64,000 nucleotides of DNA, taken from contig NZ_RAZF01000004.1 in NCBI RefSeq assembly GCF_003612555.1, positions 62,001-126,000 on the forward strand. Reading direction: 5' to 3'. This document shows positions 1-8,046 of the stretch, piece by piece. The translations under genes and the position numbers were made by a program. Source of the stretch: Acutalibacter sp. 1XD8-33 (lineage in GTDB: Bacteria; Bacillota; Clostridia; Oscillospirales; Acutalibacteraceae). The notes beneath the pieces are model-generated. The model did not search any database. It saw only the letters and a program-made list of their open reading frames with translations, and was not told the DNA's origin. The number at the start of each line of letters is the position of its first letter. Position 1 is the stretch's first letter.

Positions 1-1
1 T

Positions 2-499
2 GTGGACATTGCCGCAGCCGGGGAAAATACCGTTGCTTTCCTGACTGCCAGCGGGACGGCCTACACAGTGACCGGGGAAAACAAGGCCGGACTTGCACAC
101 AGGAACACGGCAGCGGGGAGCCTTGACGATCCCGCCAGCTTGATTGACTGGTACAGAAGCGGCTTGACAGAGGCCGGGGAAGTGCTTATTGTGCTGGACT
201 TCGGCAAAGCCGGACAGATCAGCGGCAAGGACAGCGGCAAAATTAAATCGTTTGTCAATTCTAATCTTGACGGCAAGCCGCAGAGCCGCCAGCATTGCCG
301 GACAATCTACATTAAAGCCGCCAGCGATAAAACAGGCTACTTTGATCCCGTGATTATCGGCCTTTACAGTTTGGAGAGTGAAGCGGTTTTGACGGAAAAG
401 ACATTCTATTTTGACGTGTCCTTCACTGAAACGGAGAGCGACACGATCCGGGCAATGCTTAAAGCCGTGGAGGAAGAAAGCAATATCCCGCTGTTTTGA
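2..499 (+). CDS. Hypothetical protein, probably 5'-truncated by the window edge
   Basis: The reading frame is open from the first bases. The GTG at position 2 is probably internal, so the true N-terminus likely lies outside the window. About 165 residues are visible, rich in alanine, glycine and serine, with no recognisable motif and no membrane segment. The central stretch VLIVLDFGKAG looks like a beta strand followed by a loop. A GC-rich hairpin follows 14 bases after the stop. It is probably cargo of the integrative or phage-like element that continues to the right. I do not recognise the family. Confidence 0.55.
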   Translation: MDIAAAGENTVAFLTASGTAYTVTGENKAGLAHRNTAAGSLDDPASLIDWYRSGLTEAGEVLIVLDFGKAGQISGKDSGKIKSFVNSNLDGKPQSRQHCRTIYIKAASDKTGYFDPVIIGLYSLESEAVLTEKTFYFDVSFTETESDTIRAMLKAVEEESNIPLF

Positions 500-512
500 A
501 TAGCAAGGCCAG

Positions 513-546
513 AGGGGAGGGGGAAACTCAGTACACCCCTTCCCCT
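513..546 (+). terminator. GC-rich hairpin after the first gene
   Basis: The G-rich arm at 513-522 pairs with the C-rich arm at 536-546, with one bulged T and a loop of about 13 bases. There is no long U tract, so termination efficiency is uncertain. It separates the first gene from the next promoter. Confidence 0.5.
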
Positions 547-570
547 ATTGGAAAAAATCTTAAAAAATGC

Positions 571-599
571 CTGACAAATGCGGACAATCCGCATATAAT
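571..599 (+). promoter_or_regulatory. Sigma-A-type promoter with an operator-like palindrome in the spacer
   Basis: CTGACA (571-576) and TATAAT (594-599) are separated by exactly 17 bases. The spacer holds a perfect inverted repeat, ATGCGGA (578-584) and TCCGCAT (588-594), with a 3-base centre. This is where a repressor would block RNA polymerase. The gene at 643 starts 44 bases downstream. Confidence 0.7.
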
Positions 600-642
600 A
601 TAATCAGGGCAGTACATAACAACAAAAAAGGAGAATACACAA

Positions 643-846
643 ATGGAGAACAACGAAATTAAAGCACGTGAGGACAAGGCCAGAAAGCAGCTTGACAAGC
701 AAGGCTATACACTGAAGAAGTCACGGGCACAGACCTATACAGCAAACAATCAGGGTGGCTATATGATTGTGCAAGATGGGATCATTCAGGCTGGGGAGCG
801 GTACGATATGACGCTTGAGGACGTAGAGAAGTTTATAGCGGAATAA
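643..846 (+). CDS. Small hypothetical protein of integrative elements
   Basis: The 67-residue product has a charged helical N-terminus (about residues 1-25, many Lys and Glu) and a C-terminal part with GGYMIV followed by the acidic MTLEDVEKFI. Small proteins of this shape are common in clostridial conjugative elements, but I know of no function. The start follows an AAAGGAG ribosome site at good spacing, and a clear promoter with a spacer palindrome lies upstream. A long hairpin follows the stop, so this is probably a single-gene transcript. Confidence 0.7.
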   Translation: MENNEIKAREDKARKQLDKQGYTLKKSRAQTYTANNQGGYMIVQDGIIQAGERYDMTLEDVEKFIAE

Positions 847-850
847 TGAA

Positions 851-885
851 CAAGGGAAGGAGGGTATAACGCCCTCTTTCCCTTG
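851..885 (+). terminator. Long hairpin after the 67-residue gene
   Basis: The arms at 851-864 and 872-885 pair over 14 bases with a single G-U pair and a 7-base loop. There is no T run. A second smaller hairpin (CCGCC at 897-901 with GGCGG at 919-923) follows at once. Confidence 0.6.
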
Positions 886-1007
886 TCATAACAAAACCGC
901 CCTGACTGGAAAAGTCAAGGCGGATCAAAGCAACGGCAACCACATTAAGAGTCTTTTTTCATAGGCTATCAGAAAATACCGTTGCCCTGAAAACAACAAA
1001 AACAGGC

Positions 1008-1036
1008 TTGACAAGGCAAGCAAAAACGCATATAAT
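1008..1036 (+). promoter_or_regulatory. Consensus sigma-A-type promoter
   Basis: TTGACA (1008-1013) and TATAAT (1031-1036) are both perfect matches, separated by 17 bases. It should drive the 100-residue protein and the excisionase downstream through an untranslated leader of about 240 bases. Confidence 0.85.
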
Positions 1037-1114
1037 ATTACTAAGCACGTCCGCAAAAAGGTTAAAATATCCATTTTACAGTATTGTAACATGGTTTTGC
1101 TTCAAAGTCAAGGG

Positions 1115-1150
1115 TTTTGTTCGGAAAATTTTTCGCAAAACCGAACAAAA
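1115..1150 (+). promoter_or_regulatory. Inverted repeat in the leader of the excisionase transcript
   Basis: TTTTGTTCGG (1115-1124) is the exact reverse complement of CCGAACAAAA (1141-1150). In RNA it would form a 10-bp hairpin with a 16-base loop. It sits 80-115 bases after the consensus promoter and before the first start codon, so it may be a regulatory leader structure or a repressor site. There is no T tract after it. Confidence 0.5.
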
Positions 1151-1285
1151 GCAGATCAGGACAATTTCAAAATTGGAAGATTGGAGGGCTGTAATAATTT
1201 CAGATTGTGAAGTTTAGGTGATATTCATATTTTCAAAGTTGGAAATATGACGTTTTATAAAATACGGAAAAGGAGAAATTATATA

Positions 1286-1588
1286 ATGAGTACAAAGGCC
1301 AGACAGCAGCTTAACAGGCTGATTAAAACGATCCAGCAAGCAGAGATCAGAGAGTTGGAGCGGCAGCGGAAAAGGTTAGCGGCCTACATGGATAGCCACA
1401 AAGCCGATATGGAGGAAGATACTGATATAGCTACTGTGATCCGTGACCTAAACAATTATTTATCTGACAGGGCAGAAGCCTACATAACCACAATGAATCA
1501 CATTGGAAAAGCCCTGACAGGGCTGGACATTGTAGCAGAGTTTTTAGAGGGAAATGGGCTTCCCTATGTGGAGTGCGGAGCAGAATAG
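1286..1588 (+). CDS. Hypothetical helical protein upstream of the excisionase
   Basis: The 100-residue product starts at the ATG preceded by AAAAGGAG. It is strongly helical and charged in its first 45 residues (coiled-coil pattern rich in Arg, Gln and Glu), followed by NNYLSDRAEAYITT and a small hydrophobic C-terminus. It ends 11 bases before the excisionase ATG, and its 3' end carries that gene's AGGAG ribosome site, so the two are co-transcribed. The family is not recognised. Confidence 0.7.
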   Translation: MSTKARQQLNRLIKTIQQAEIRELERQRKRLAAYMDSHKADMEEDTDIATVIRDLNNYLSDRAEAYITTMNHIGKALTGLDIVAEFLEGNGLPYVECGAE

Positions 1589-1599
1589 GAGATATAGCA

Positions 1600-1797
1600 A
1601 TGGACAAGATACCATTTTGGGAAAAGTACACTTTGTCAATAGATGAGGCAGCGGCCTATTTCAGAATTGGCAGAGACAAACTATACAAACTGGTGAATGA
1701 AAATCCTGATGCTGATTTTGTCCTCTGGAATGGAACAAGGGCGCAAATCAAACGTAAGAAATTTGAAAACTACATTGATAAATTGAATGTGCTTTAG
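1600..1797 (+). CDS. xis: Tn916-type excisionase (Xis)
   Basis: The 65-residue protein matches the Tn916 excisionase family. It opens with IPFWEKYTLSIDEAAAYFRIG, has a central KLYKLV helix and ends with QIKRKKFENYIDKL. These are small winged-helix proteins that bend DNA at the element ends and push a tyrosine integrase toward excision. The ATG at 1600 follows AGGAG. Normally the integrase gene comes directly next, but here the following gene is an RNA-polymerase-like protein and the only intact integrase in the element is a serine recombinase. The protein may therefore be an orphan or act as a DNA-bending regulator. Confidence 0.85.
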   Translation: MDKIPFWEKYTLSIDEAAAYFRIGRDKLYKLVNENPDADFVLWNGTRAQIKRKKFENYIDKLNVL

Positions 1798-1837
1798 CTG
1801 GAAAACTACACTGTTAAACTATTTAATTTTTTGTATT

Positions 1838-1870
1838 GCCGCCTTAACTATGTAGTGTTAGGGCGGCTTT
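1838..1870 (+). terminator. Terminator after xis
   Basis: The arms GCCGCCTTAAC (1838-1848) and GTTAGGGCGGC (1857-1867) pair over 11 bases with one G-U pair, followed by a short T stretch. About 130 bases of AT-rich DNA without a gene lie between this hairpin and the polymerase gene. Confidence 0.65.
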
Positions 1871-1997
1871 GCATTTTATAGAGTTTAATAGATAGTTAAG
1901 GTTGCTTTATGCGGAAAAATCGTATCGAACTTTTGAAATTAGGGTTTTGAGTGGCGCAGTATATTAAACAAAATTAATCAAAGAAGGAGTTGACTAA

Positions 1998-2645
1998 ATG
2001 GCAAATCTGTATGATGGAGTATACATACCTAACATTGATGGAAAGGACATTTTTCTATCAAATATCCACAATAAAGGCCAGCAAGAAGAAGGAAAAAAGA
2101 AAGTTGGCTATACTCTAAAATGCCGTATCGGTGAACAACAAGGGAAGTGGAATTTTAATCGTTTCGGTTCAAAGCTGGATTACAGTCTTGATTTAATCAA
2201 AATGCAGGAAATTTATCAGCGTGTATACAATGCAAAAAACTTATCATTTGTAGCCAATGGGAAAAATTATTCTAACCGCATTATCAATGTTGCCTTTAAA
2301 TATAACGTCAAAGAATTTAATCGTATCAATAATGACACATACATAAAATTCGGTTATACCTTTGATGAATCAGACTTCGTAGACGGTATCGCTTTGGCTG
2401 ATGGAAAATTCATTGGGATTAAGGTTGAGCAAGATATAAAATGCCCTGTTTCTAATGATGTACTTGGGAAATACTTTCGTTTTTGCAACGGGCAGTATGT
2501 AGCAAACGGCAATATTCCTGTTGTAAAAAAGGTAAGCGAAATTCGAGAATATCTTTATGAAAATGGGTTTTTCTGTGACGGTATACAGTTTGTGAGATAT
2601 AAGCGCAGCGCAGGCTCGAGCAGACTTGGAACTTGCCTTTTATAG
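1998..2645 (+). CDS. YonO/RdRP-like RNA polymerase, N-terminal part (frameshifted)
   Basis: The 215-residue product starts at an ATG after GAAGGAG. It ends with RYKRSAGSSRLGTCLL and a TAG, exactly where the next frame continues as FIDKRLYTPMIKW. The seam therefore lies inside a conserved block of one longer protein of about 1,045 residues. Adding one T to the TTTT run at 2638-2641 restores a single reading frame. This part would be the N-terminal region of a single-chain polymerase of the double-psi beta-barrel type. It has no catalytic motif of its own. Whether the break is a mutation, a sequencing error or programmed -1 frameshifting cannot be told from the sequence. Confidence 0.7.
   Translation: MANLYDGVYIPNIDGKDIFLSNIHNKGQQEEGKKKVGYTLKCRIGEQQGKWNFNRFGSKLDYSLDLIKMQEIYQRVYNAKNLSFVANGKNYSNRIINVAFKYNVKEFNRINNDTYIKFGYTFDESDFVDGIALADGKFIGIKVEQDIKCPVSNDVLGKYFRFCNGQYVANGNIPVVKKVSEIREYLYENGFFCDGIQFVRYKRSAGSSRLGTCLL
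2633..2645 (+). other. Frameshift site joining the two polymerase parts
   Basis: Frame 1 reads TGC CTT TTA TAG. The downstream protein frame needs TGC CTT TTT ATA GAT. The difference is one T in a four-T run, equivalent to a -1 slip at CTT TTA. It is not an ideal X XXY YYZ heptamer. Confidence 0.7.
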
Positions 2646-5131
2646 ATAAGAGACTATATACACCAATGATTAAATGGTCTATGTGCGGATTGAAGATTGC
2701 GGAAAATCAAGAAATTGATCTTGCGGCCTTAGAAGCGTATATCTCTTTAACGCTTAGTAGCATCATTGGAACAGTAGAAATTAAGCCTGAAAACATTCTT
2801 TTGATTGATGATTATAAGAGCAAGTTCATAGATCATGTAATAGCCACAAGATTTGAAAACGGGCAATTAACATCAAAACCTGAAGATTTGGAAATCTCAA
2901 ACAATATTTGGGATGGACAATCACTTATGGATAGAAGCCTCTTTTTGGAATTTCAAGAGCAGCAGCGGAAAGATAATCCAGTTGCTAAAGAACATGGGAT
3001 GCTCTTGTTACGTGGCAGATTCTTTAAGTCATGCTGTTTCAATGCAAATATCCAACAATGGTTTGTAGATAACGGAATAACCGATGTAGGCCAGCTATGC
3101 GGAAAAACTCAGGCGAAAAGGATTGAAGATATTAAGCTGATTACCACAGCAAGTTCTATTAAGTTCTTAAAGTTTGGTAAATTTGATGAATGGTTGGATG
3201 AAATAGAGTCTATATTTGGAGTTGTAAAGCACGAAAAGCCAACACACTTTTTTGATGGGCGTATGGTGCAAACACATTACCAGTTACTAAACACTTTACA
3301 AATGACCTATGATGAAGTGGAAAAGCTGGTGAAACCATCCCTTGACTATGCAAACATGATTAAGAATGATCCAGCAGTATTGAAACACTATATTGGCTAT
3401 CAGTATTGTACTCCAGATGAGACATATTATAATCGGGCGATTACATCAAAGAATGATATTATTACTAAAATGCTGGAAACTACAGATTGTTTTTCTCAAA
3501 CAAAGTTATATCGTGACTTTGCGAAGGCAATCTTGGATTCTTTCAAAAAGAACTTGCGTTGCGGACATATCCTTGTGTACGGAAATTATAGCGTCTTATG
3601 CGGAAATCCCATTGAAATGTTGATGCAATCCATAGGTCAGTTTAGCGGAAACCCTATCATGGAACCGAACACAGTACATAGCACGTATTTTGCTGACGGG
3701 GAAGAACTATTGGGATCACGTAGCCCTCACATCACAATGGGAAATGTTCTGGTAACAAAGAATGCGCAGCATGAAGAAATAACCCGCTATTTGAATCCAA
3801 CGCCAGAAATCGTATATATCAATAGTATCAACGAAAATATCCTTGAGCGGTTATCTGGTGCTGACTTTGATAGTGACACTATTATGCTGACGAATAACGA
3901 AATAATGCTTCAGACAGCGAAGCGGAATTATAAGCATTTCCCCGTCCCAACCAAATTAGTTGAGGCCACAAGCCTAAAACGGTTATACACAAACTCCGAT
4001 AAAGCAGATTTGGATATTAAAACAAGTGTAAATAAAATTGGTGAGATTATTAACCTTTCACAAGAGTTAAATTCTATTTTGTGGGATAGATTGTATAAAG
4101 GAGCCAGTATAGAATCTGTAATGGGTTTATATTGTGATATTGCTCAGTTGGACGTTATGAGCAATCTGGAAATTGATTCTGCAAAACGGGAAAATCCGGC
4201 TGACAATACCTTAGAACTTAAAAAGTTGAAAGAAAAGTATGGTATGCGTGATGAGAAAGGTAGACATATACGGCCTTTGTTCTTTCAATATATTGATGAT
4301 TATAAAGGTTATCGGGATGGCTATTACATTTATATTGAAGAAGATGGTGAATACAGGAAACATGATATTGTTGGAACACTTAAAGAAGCGAATGAAATTA
4401 TAGCAGATAGAGAAAATCTTTCGATAGAAAAAGGGCGTATGTCATATATCGAGCATAAAACAGCTATGGATTACTTAGAGAAGGCAATCAGCCGCTATCA
4501 GATGAGCCGCTGGAAGTCAAAAGATTTACTTGACTTTGCCGATGTTTTAATTGATTCAAGGACAATATCAGGCCAGCTTCGCAGTAAACAGGCGAGAGAC
4601 ATTGTAGTTATGATTCAAGAAGCCAAAAGAAAAATAGATGGTATCTGGAAAAGCGATCAGGGTAACAATGCGGAAAAGCGGAATGCTGCTGATGAAATAG
4701 AATCCAAACTAATTGCCCAAATTTCAAAGCTGTCTCTTGAGCAGAAAACCATGTATCACTTGCTGAAGCTACTGGACAAAAAGGACTATACCAATATTCG
4801 CAAATTTCTTTTCATGGTATTGTTTCAAGTCCACAATGGAGCCTTCTATAAACTCATAAGGAAACGAATGGAGCCTGTTTACTGGCTAAGTGAAACAGCA
4901 AAGGGAAATGAAACAATCAGAATTTATGATTTTGCGTATGTGAAATCCTTGGATGACAATTCGGAATTTTGCGGAAATCTTGATAGCTTTTTAAAATCGA
5001 CCATTGAAAAATCCTATATAATAGAAGGTATGAGAGCATGCCAAAAAGAAGCTACGGGAAGGAAATTTGCTAAAGCAAAAGAATCAAAAAATATTCGGAA
5101 ACAAGTATTGGTGGATTTACATCTCCGCTAA
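2633..5131 (+). CDS. YonO/RdRP-like single-chain RNA polymerase, catalytic part
   Basis: About 830 residues. At about residues 409-416 it carries GADFDSDT, the D-x-D-x-D metal-binding loop that marks the double-psi beta-barrel of multisubunit RNA polymerase beta', of eukaryotic RdRP (QDE-1) and of phage YonO. Upstream are a basic strand-loop region (about residues 305-325) and SRSPHITMGN, which resembles a conserved block of this family. The C-terminal half is helical. YonO of phage SPbeta is a DNA-dependent RNA polymerase for late phage genes, and a similar role is inferred here. The in-frame start (TTG at 2633) lacks a ribosome site, so this part probably depends on frameshifting from the upstream frame or is silent. 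Confidence 0.75.
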   Translation: MPFIDKRLYTPMIKWSMCGLKIAENQEIDLAALEAYISLTLSSIIGTVEIKPENILLIDDYKSKFIDHVIATRFENGQLTSKPEDLEISNNIWDGQSLMDRSLFLEFQEQQRKDNPVAKEHGMLLLRGRFFKSCCFNANIQQWFVDNGITDVGQLCGKTQAKRIEDIKLITTASSIKFLKFGKFDEWLDEIESIFGVVKHEKPTHFFDGRMVQTHYQLLNTLQMTYDEVEKLVKPSLDYANMIKNDPAVLKHYIGYQYCTPDETYYNRAITSKNDIITKMLETTDCFSQTKLYRDFAKAILDSFKKNLRCGHILVYGNYSVLCGNPIEMLMQSIGQFSGNPIMEPNTVHSTYFADGEELLGSRSPHITMGNVLVTKNAQHEEITRYLNPTPEIVYINSINENILERLSGADFDSDTIMLTNNEIMLQTAKRNYKHFPVPTKLVEATSLKRLYTNSDKADLDIKTSVNKIGEIINLSQELNSILWDRLYKGASIESVMGLYCDIAQLDVMSNLEIDSAKRENPADNTLELKKLKEKYGMRDEKGRHIRPLFFQYIDDYKGYRDGYYIYIEEDGEYRKHDIVGTLKEANEIIADRENLSIEKGRMSYIEHKTAMDYLEKAISRYQMSRWKSKDLLDFADVLIDSRTISGQLRSKQARDIVVMIQEAKRKIDGIWKSDQGNNAEKRNAADEIESKLIAQISKLSLEQKTMYHLLKLLDKKDYTNIRKFLFMVLFQVHNGAFYKLIRKRMEPVYWLSETAKGNETIRIYDFAYVKSLDDNSEFCGNLDSFLKSTIEKSYIIEGMRACQKEATGRKFAKAKESKNIRKQVLVDLHLR

Positions 5132-5173
5132 CACTTTGTTTTATGTAAATCAAAATAGAAAGGAAGGTGCTTT

Positions 5174-5410
5174 ATGGCACAAATTACAATTCAGCAACAG
5201 GAAGAACTAATGCAGCAAACGAAGAAATTTGTTGCAAAATATGGTATTAGCAAAAAGTGGTTGGCTTCTAAAGTTGGTATCTCAATAAGGGGTTTTTCAT
5301 TGTTCATCAACGCAAGATTTGCTATTACTCAACATCAATATGATAAGTTACGCGATTTTATAGATGAGTATGATCGGCGCATGGTTGGCTTTGTTGCGCT
5401 GGATAATTGA
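5174..5410 (+). CDS. Small XRE-like DNA-binding protein
   Basis: The 78-residue product has a lambda-repressor-type helix-turn-helix, seen in YGISKKWLASKVGISIRGFS followed by LFINARFAITQHQYDKLRDFI. The ATG follows AAAGGAAGGTG. It lies 43 bases after the polymerase gene and its stop overlaps the ribosome site of the next gene, so the three form an operon. It could be a repressor of the element or a promoter-binding partner of the polymerase. Both are guesses. Confidence 0.75.
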   Translation: MAQITIQQQEELMQQTKKFVAKYGISKKWLASKVGISIRGFSLFINARFAITQHQYDKLRDFIDEYDRRMVGFVALDN

Positions 5411-5418
5411 GGCGACAA

Positions 5419-6564
5419 ATGAGGCAAAAAGTAAAATCTAACTTAGGAGATGAGATTATCAACAATATTAATCTGCAAGCAAGGGTATACTTGGAAAAGT
5501 CACTTGTGGAATTGATTTGTACAGCGGCACAGAAAAGAGAATATAACAAGCGGGGGAAATTTCCTAACAGTCAAAAACAAAAACTATTCTTTAGCCGTCT
5601 GTCCCGCTATTGCGAATATGAGCATGATCCAGAAAGCAGGAAGTATAAAATTACACGGGTCTTTGAATCCCCTATTACAGATGCAGAACTTAAATTGCAC
5701 AAAGGTATTTATCAATATCTTGCGCCATTAATCTTGGCACAGGTTATTAGTGACGAGAATAATCGTATGTCACTAATTACAAGTTATGATTTAGCACGTG
5801 ATACCTACATGGTAAACAGGAACTATGGTTATATGAAATCACGGCAAAATTCAGTTGTAACGGATATTAAGATTCCTAAATCAACTGTACTTGAGTTTTT
5901 TACAAATACGGATAGCCGTATTGATGATTATGTGGAACAATGTATTAAATACCTTGCAGCGTTAAACTGTATTTTCTTTGACCAGATTCATATTATTGCA
6001 GTTGATGAGGAATTAAGTGTAAAGAATGAAGGTAAAAAGATTAAAGTTAATCAGGCCGTCAATCGTCACAAGGCAACGCAAAAGGAATTAAAAAACTATG
6101 CAAATATCATAGATAAGGCCGGCGTGATAGCAGGAGTAGTAAATGCCTCTGATAGATGGTACGGCAAGACTGGCGTACTCTATAAAGCGGCTCTGGATAG
6201 TCTGCTTAAAGCAGAGGGTATTAAATATGTTATTAAGGGGTTTGAACTTTACCGTATCAACATGGATCGGTGTAAGCATATTCTTCAGACTTTCAAGGAT
6301 AAAACATTGGAAGATTGTAAGCAGGAAATTGGCACAGTATTCAAATATATTGTGGACAGCAATGCGGAAAAAAGATCAGCAGATAAACCAAGGGCAGATA
6401 AAGACTTCATCGAAAACTTTAAAAACCTGTCCGAAATCACATTGCTATATGATGCAGAGGATATTAGACCGTATATGCCTTCTGCGAAATCGTATCAGGA
6501 TTTGATGCAGGAAAGAGCGCAGAATATTCAAATTGACTATAGTGAGTCAACAATAACAACTTAA
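5419..6564 (+). CDS. Unrecognised 381-residue protein of the polymerase operon
   Basis: I do not recognise this family. The start chosen is the ATG at 5419 after GAGGCG, with the previous stop only 9 bases away. The protein is soluble, basic in the first 80 residues (many Lys and Arg around KREYNKRGKFPNSQKQK), mixed alpha/beta in the middle, and has a Lys/Arg/Asp-rich region near residue 320. The KNYANIIDKAGVIAGVV stretch at about 220 is helical. It is translationally close to the XRE-like gene and the polymerase, so a role in phage transcription or replication is plausible but unproven. Confidence 0.65.
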   Translation: MRQKVKSNLGDEIINNINLQARVYLEKSLVELICTAAQKREYNKRGKFPNSQKQKLFFSRLSRYCEYEHDPESRKYKITRVFESPITDAELKLHKGIYQYLAPLILAQVISDENNRMSLITSYDLARDTYMVNRNYGYMKSRQNSVVTDIKIPKSTVLEFFTNTDSRIDDYVEQCIKYLAALNCIFFDQIHIIAVDEELSVKNEGKKIKVNQAVNRHKATQKELKNYANIIDKAGVIAGVVNASDRWYGKTGVLYKAALDSLLKAEGIKYVIKGFELYRINMDRCKHILQTFKDKTLEDCKQEIGTVFKYIVDSNAEKRSADKPRADKDFIENFKNLSEITLLYDAEDIRPYMPSAKSYQDLMQERAQNIQIDYSESTITT

Positions 6565-6577
6565 ATCAGAAAAACCT

Positions 6578-6738
6578 ATTTTTCAAAAGGTGCTGAAACC
6601 CTCTGTATTTAAGGACTTTCCAGCAGGTACGATTGGACAATGAAAATCCTATTAAGCAATAATATATATAAGGTTTTTGTTGTTCGCCTAAATACGCTGA
6701 AAAGTGCTTAGTACAAGGATTTTTCAAAAGGCCTGAAA
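6578..6738 (+). repeat. Pair of 13-base direct repeats in a 210-base intergenic gap
   Basis: ATTTTTCAAAAGG occurs at 6578-6590 and again at 6719-6731. Each copy is followed within two bases by CTGAAA. The spacing is 141 bases. The gap has no gene and no clear sigma-A promoter before the 6775 gene, so the repeats are candidates for a protein-binding site or a promoter of the phage-type polymerase. Confidence 0.5.
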
Positions 6739-6774
6739 AAATCGGTTTTGCTAAATAACAAGGAGGATAAAGCA

Positions 6775-7296
6775 ATGAACACAAATATTGATAGATACAA
6801 GCCAAAGACATATTTTGTTTTTACGACAAACGCATTAAGAAATAATGTAGGTGATGGAACATTGGGGTTTTACACTAAATACAAAAGTCCACTTTCTTCA
6901 CTTATAAAGGAGGAAAACCCATTTAATATGGATCATCCAGAGTTTTTCTACTGCAACAAATTTTCTGTCAGATGGGATGCTTCAGAAGATGAAATCATTA
7001 ATAAGGCAAAAACAGCATTAGGCAATATGGCAATTACTCAACGCAAAAATACATTTTATCGTGAGGAAGTCATTCTATTGCTTAGTTGTAACGATGATGG
7101 AGAACTTGGCGTAGGTGTTATTTATTTTGATACTCACAAATGGGTAATGGAGCCATTTGAAGATTTAGTGGCAGATTCAGATTTGACAGATAAGCAGAAG
7201 AAACGTGTTTTGGATAAGCTGACTAACTTTTATGACGCAATGAACGACAATCCTCATGTGGCAATTAAGGATTTGCAAGAAGAATATTTGACTTAA
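6775..7296 (+). CDS. Hypothetical phage-type protein
   Basis: The 173-residue product starts at the ATG after AAGGAGGATAAAGCA. It is soluble and mixed alpha/beta, with a hydrophobic strand (EVILLLSCN, about residue 100), LGVGVIYFDTHKW after it, and an acidic helical C-terminus. No domain is recognised. It is AT-rich like its neighbours and probably starts a second transcription unit after the repeat-bearing gap. Confidence 0.6.
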   Translation: MNTNIDRYKPKTYFVFTTNALRNNVGDGTLGFYTKYKSPLSSLIKEENPFNMDHPEFFYCNKFSVRWDASEDEIINKAKTALGNMAITQRKNTFYREEVILLLSCNDDGELGVGVIYFDTHKWVMEPFEDLVADSDLTDKQKKRVLDKLTNFYDAMNDNPHVAIKDLQEEYLT

Positions 7297-7354
7297 TATT
7301 ACACCACAAATAACAGCGGCAGCTTTGGACGCAGGAGTTTTTACCTTGAACAAC

Positions 7355-7396
7355 GCCGCATGGCGGCTTATGTTCTGCGGAAGGGCTTGCGCCCTT
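7355..7396 (+). terminator. Two compact hairpins between phage genes
   Basis: GCCGC-ATG-GCGGC (7355-7367) and AAGGGC-TTGC-GCCCTT (7381-7396) are adjacent hairpins in a 144-base gap. Neither has a long T tract, but together they suggest a transcript end or a structured leader of the 60-residue gene. Confidence 0.45.
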
Positions 7397-7440
7397 GAAT
7401 ATATTTTATCAAATAGAAATTAAATGCGGAGGTATTTATA

Positions 7441-7623
7441 ATGGATAATGAACAGATTGAAACAATGGCACAGGTTCTTGAAACCGTTGGTATCTCAATT
7501 AAGCAGGACGGTGAATATCGTTCAGTTGATGATGTAATGGGAGAGTTATGGGATAAATGGCACAGCTTAATGCAAAACGACAAGCAGCGTGTGGCAAAGG
7601 CGTTTGTGCGGTATTTTCTGTAA
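7441..7623 (+). CDS. 60-residue protein resembling a tape-measure core segment
   Basis: The ATG follows GCGGAGG. The block GISIKQDGEYRSVDDVMGE and the following LWDKWHSL align by eye with GIALRDTNGDFRNMETVLDE and VAAKWDSL in the core of the tape measure protein at 10137-17093. The match is spread across about 40 residues and includes the KW-SL core and Gln/Ala positions. It is a free-standing micro-protein, not a fragment of a larger broken frame that I can see. Its function is unknown. It might cap or chaperone the tape measure, or it might be relic DNA with an intact ribosome site. Confidence 0.6.
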   Translation: MDNEQIETMAQVLETVGISIKQDGEYRSVDDVMGELWDKWHSLMQNDKQRVAKAFVRYFL

Positions 7624-7666
7624 ATCATAAATCCACGATTGAACAAATAAGGAGGATGATTAAACA

Positions 7667-8046
7667 ATGTTAATAACAATTAGAAGTTTAAATAAGGATA
7701 AAATTCATGTTTTCTTTCATGATACTTTAATTCATACGCAGGATATTAAGGCGCAATTATGGCCTATGATACAGCAGAAAAGAAATTCATCAATATGCCT
7801 GTATCACAGGACATTTCAGATACAGGCCGATATATTTTCTATGCGTCTGAAACAGACTTGTTTGAATCGTTTTTTGGTAGGGTTATGCCGGGGTATGTCA
7901 AAGCACTTAATGATTTTAATATTGGGCAGGAAACTTCACGCTACATTGGAGTCTCTATGGATATAACAGAGGACGAATATAAACAGTATGCAAAACTGAT
8001 TGATTTACCTTTGCTAAAAGTATTGGAGGCGGCAAAAAATGGATGA
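7667..8046 (+). pseudogene. Phage small protein with a one-base frameshift
   Basis: A good AAGGAGG site precedes the ATG at 7667. The frame is right for about 28 codons (to HTQDIKA) and then shifts at about 7750-7755. The continuation MAYDTAEKKFINMPVSQDIS to VLEAAKNG is in the -1 frame. One lost G (GGCGGCA to GGCGCA) explains it. The reconstructed protein of about 126 residues resembles the next gene in length and layout (FAFDAKTMKYMEV against MAYDTAEKKFINMPV), so the two are paralogues. The internal ATG at 7759 could still start a 95-residue product. The family is unknown. Confidence 0.6.

Noticed and set aside
1008-1217. Open frame of 69 codons starting at TTG
   Set aside because: Its start is the -35 box of a consensus promoter and it has no ribosome site.
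2633-2645. Programmed -1 frameshifting in the polymerase as an established fact
   Set aside because: The site is not a good slippery heptamer and no downstream structure was evident; a lost T is equally likely.
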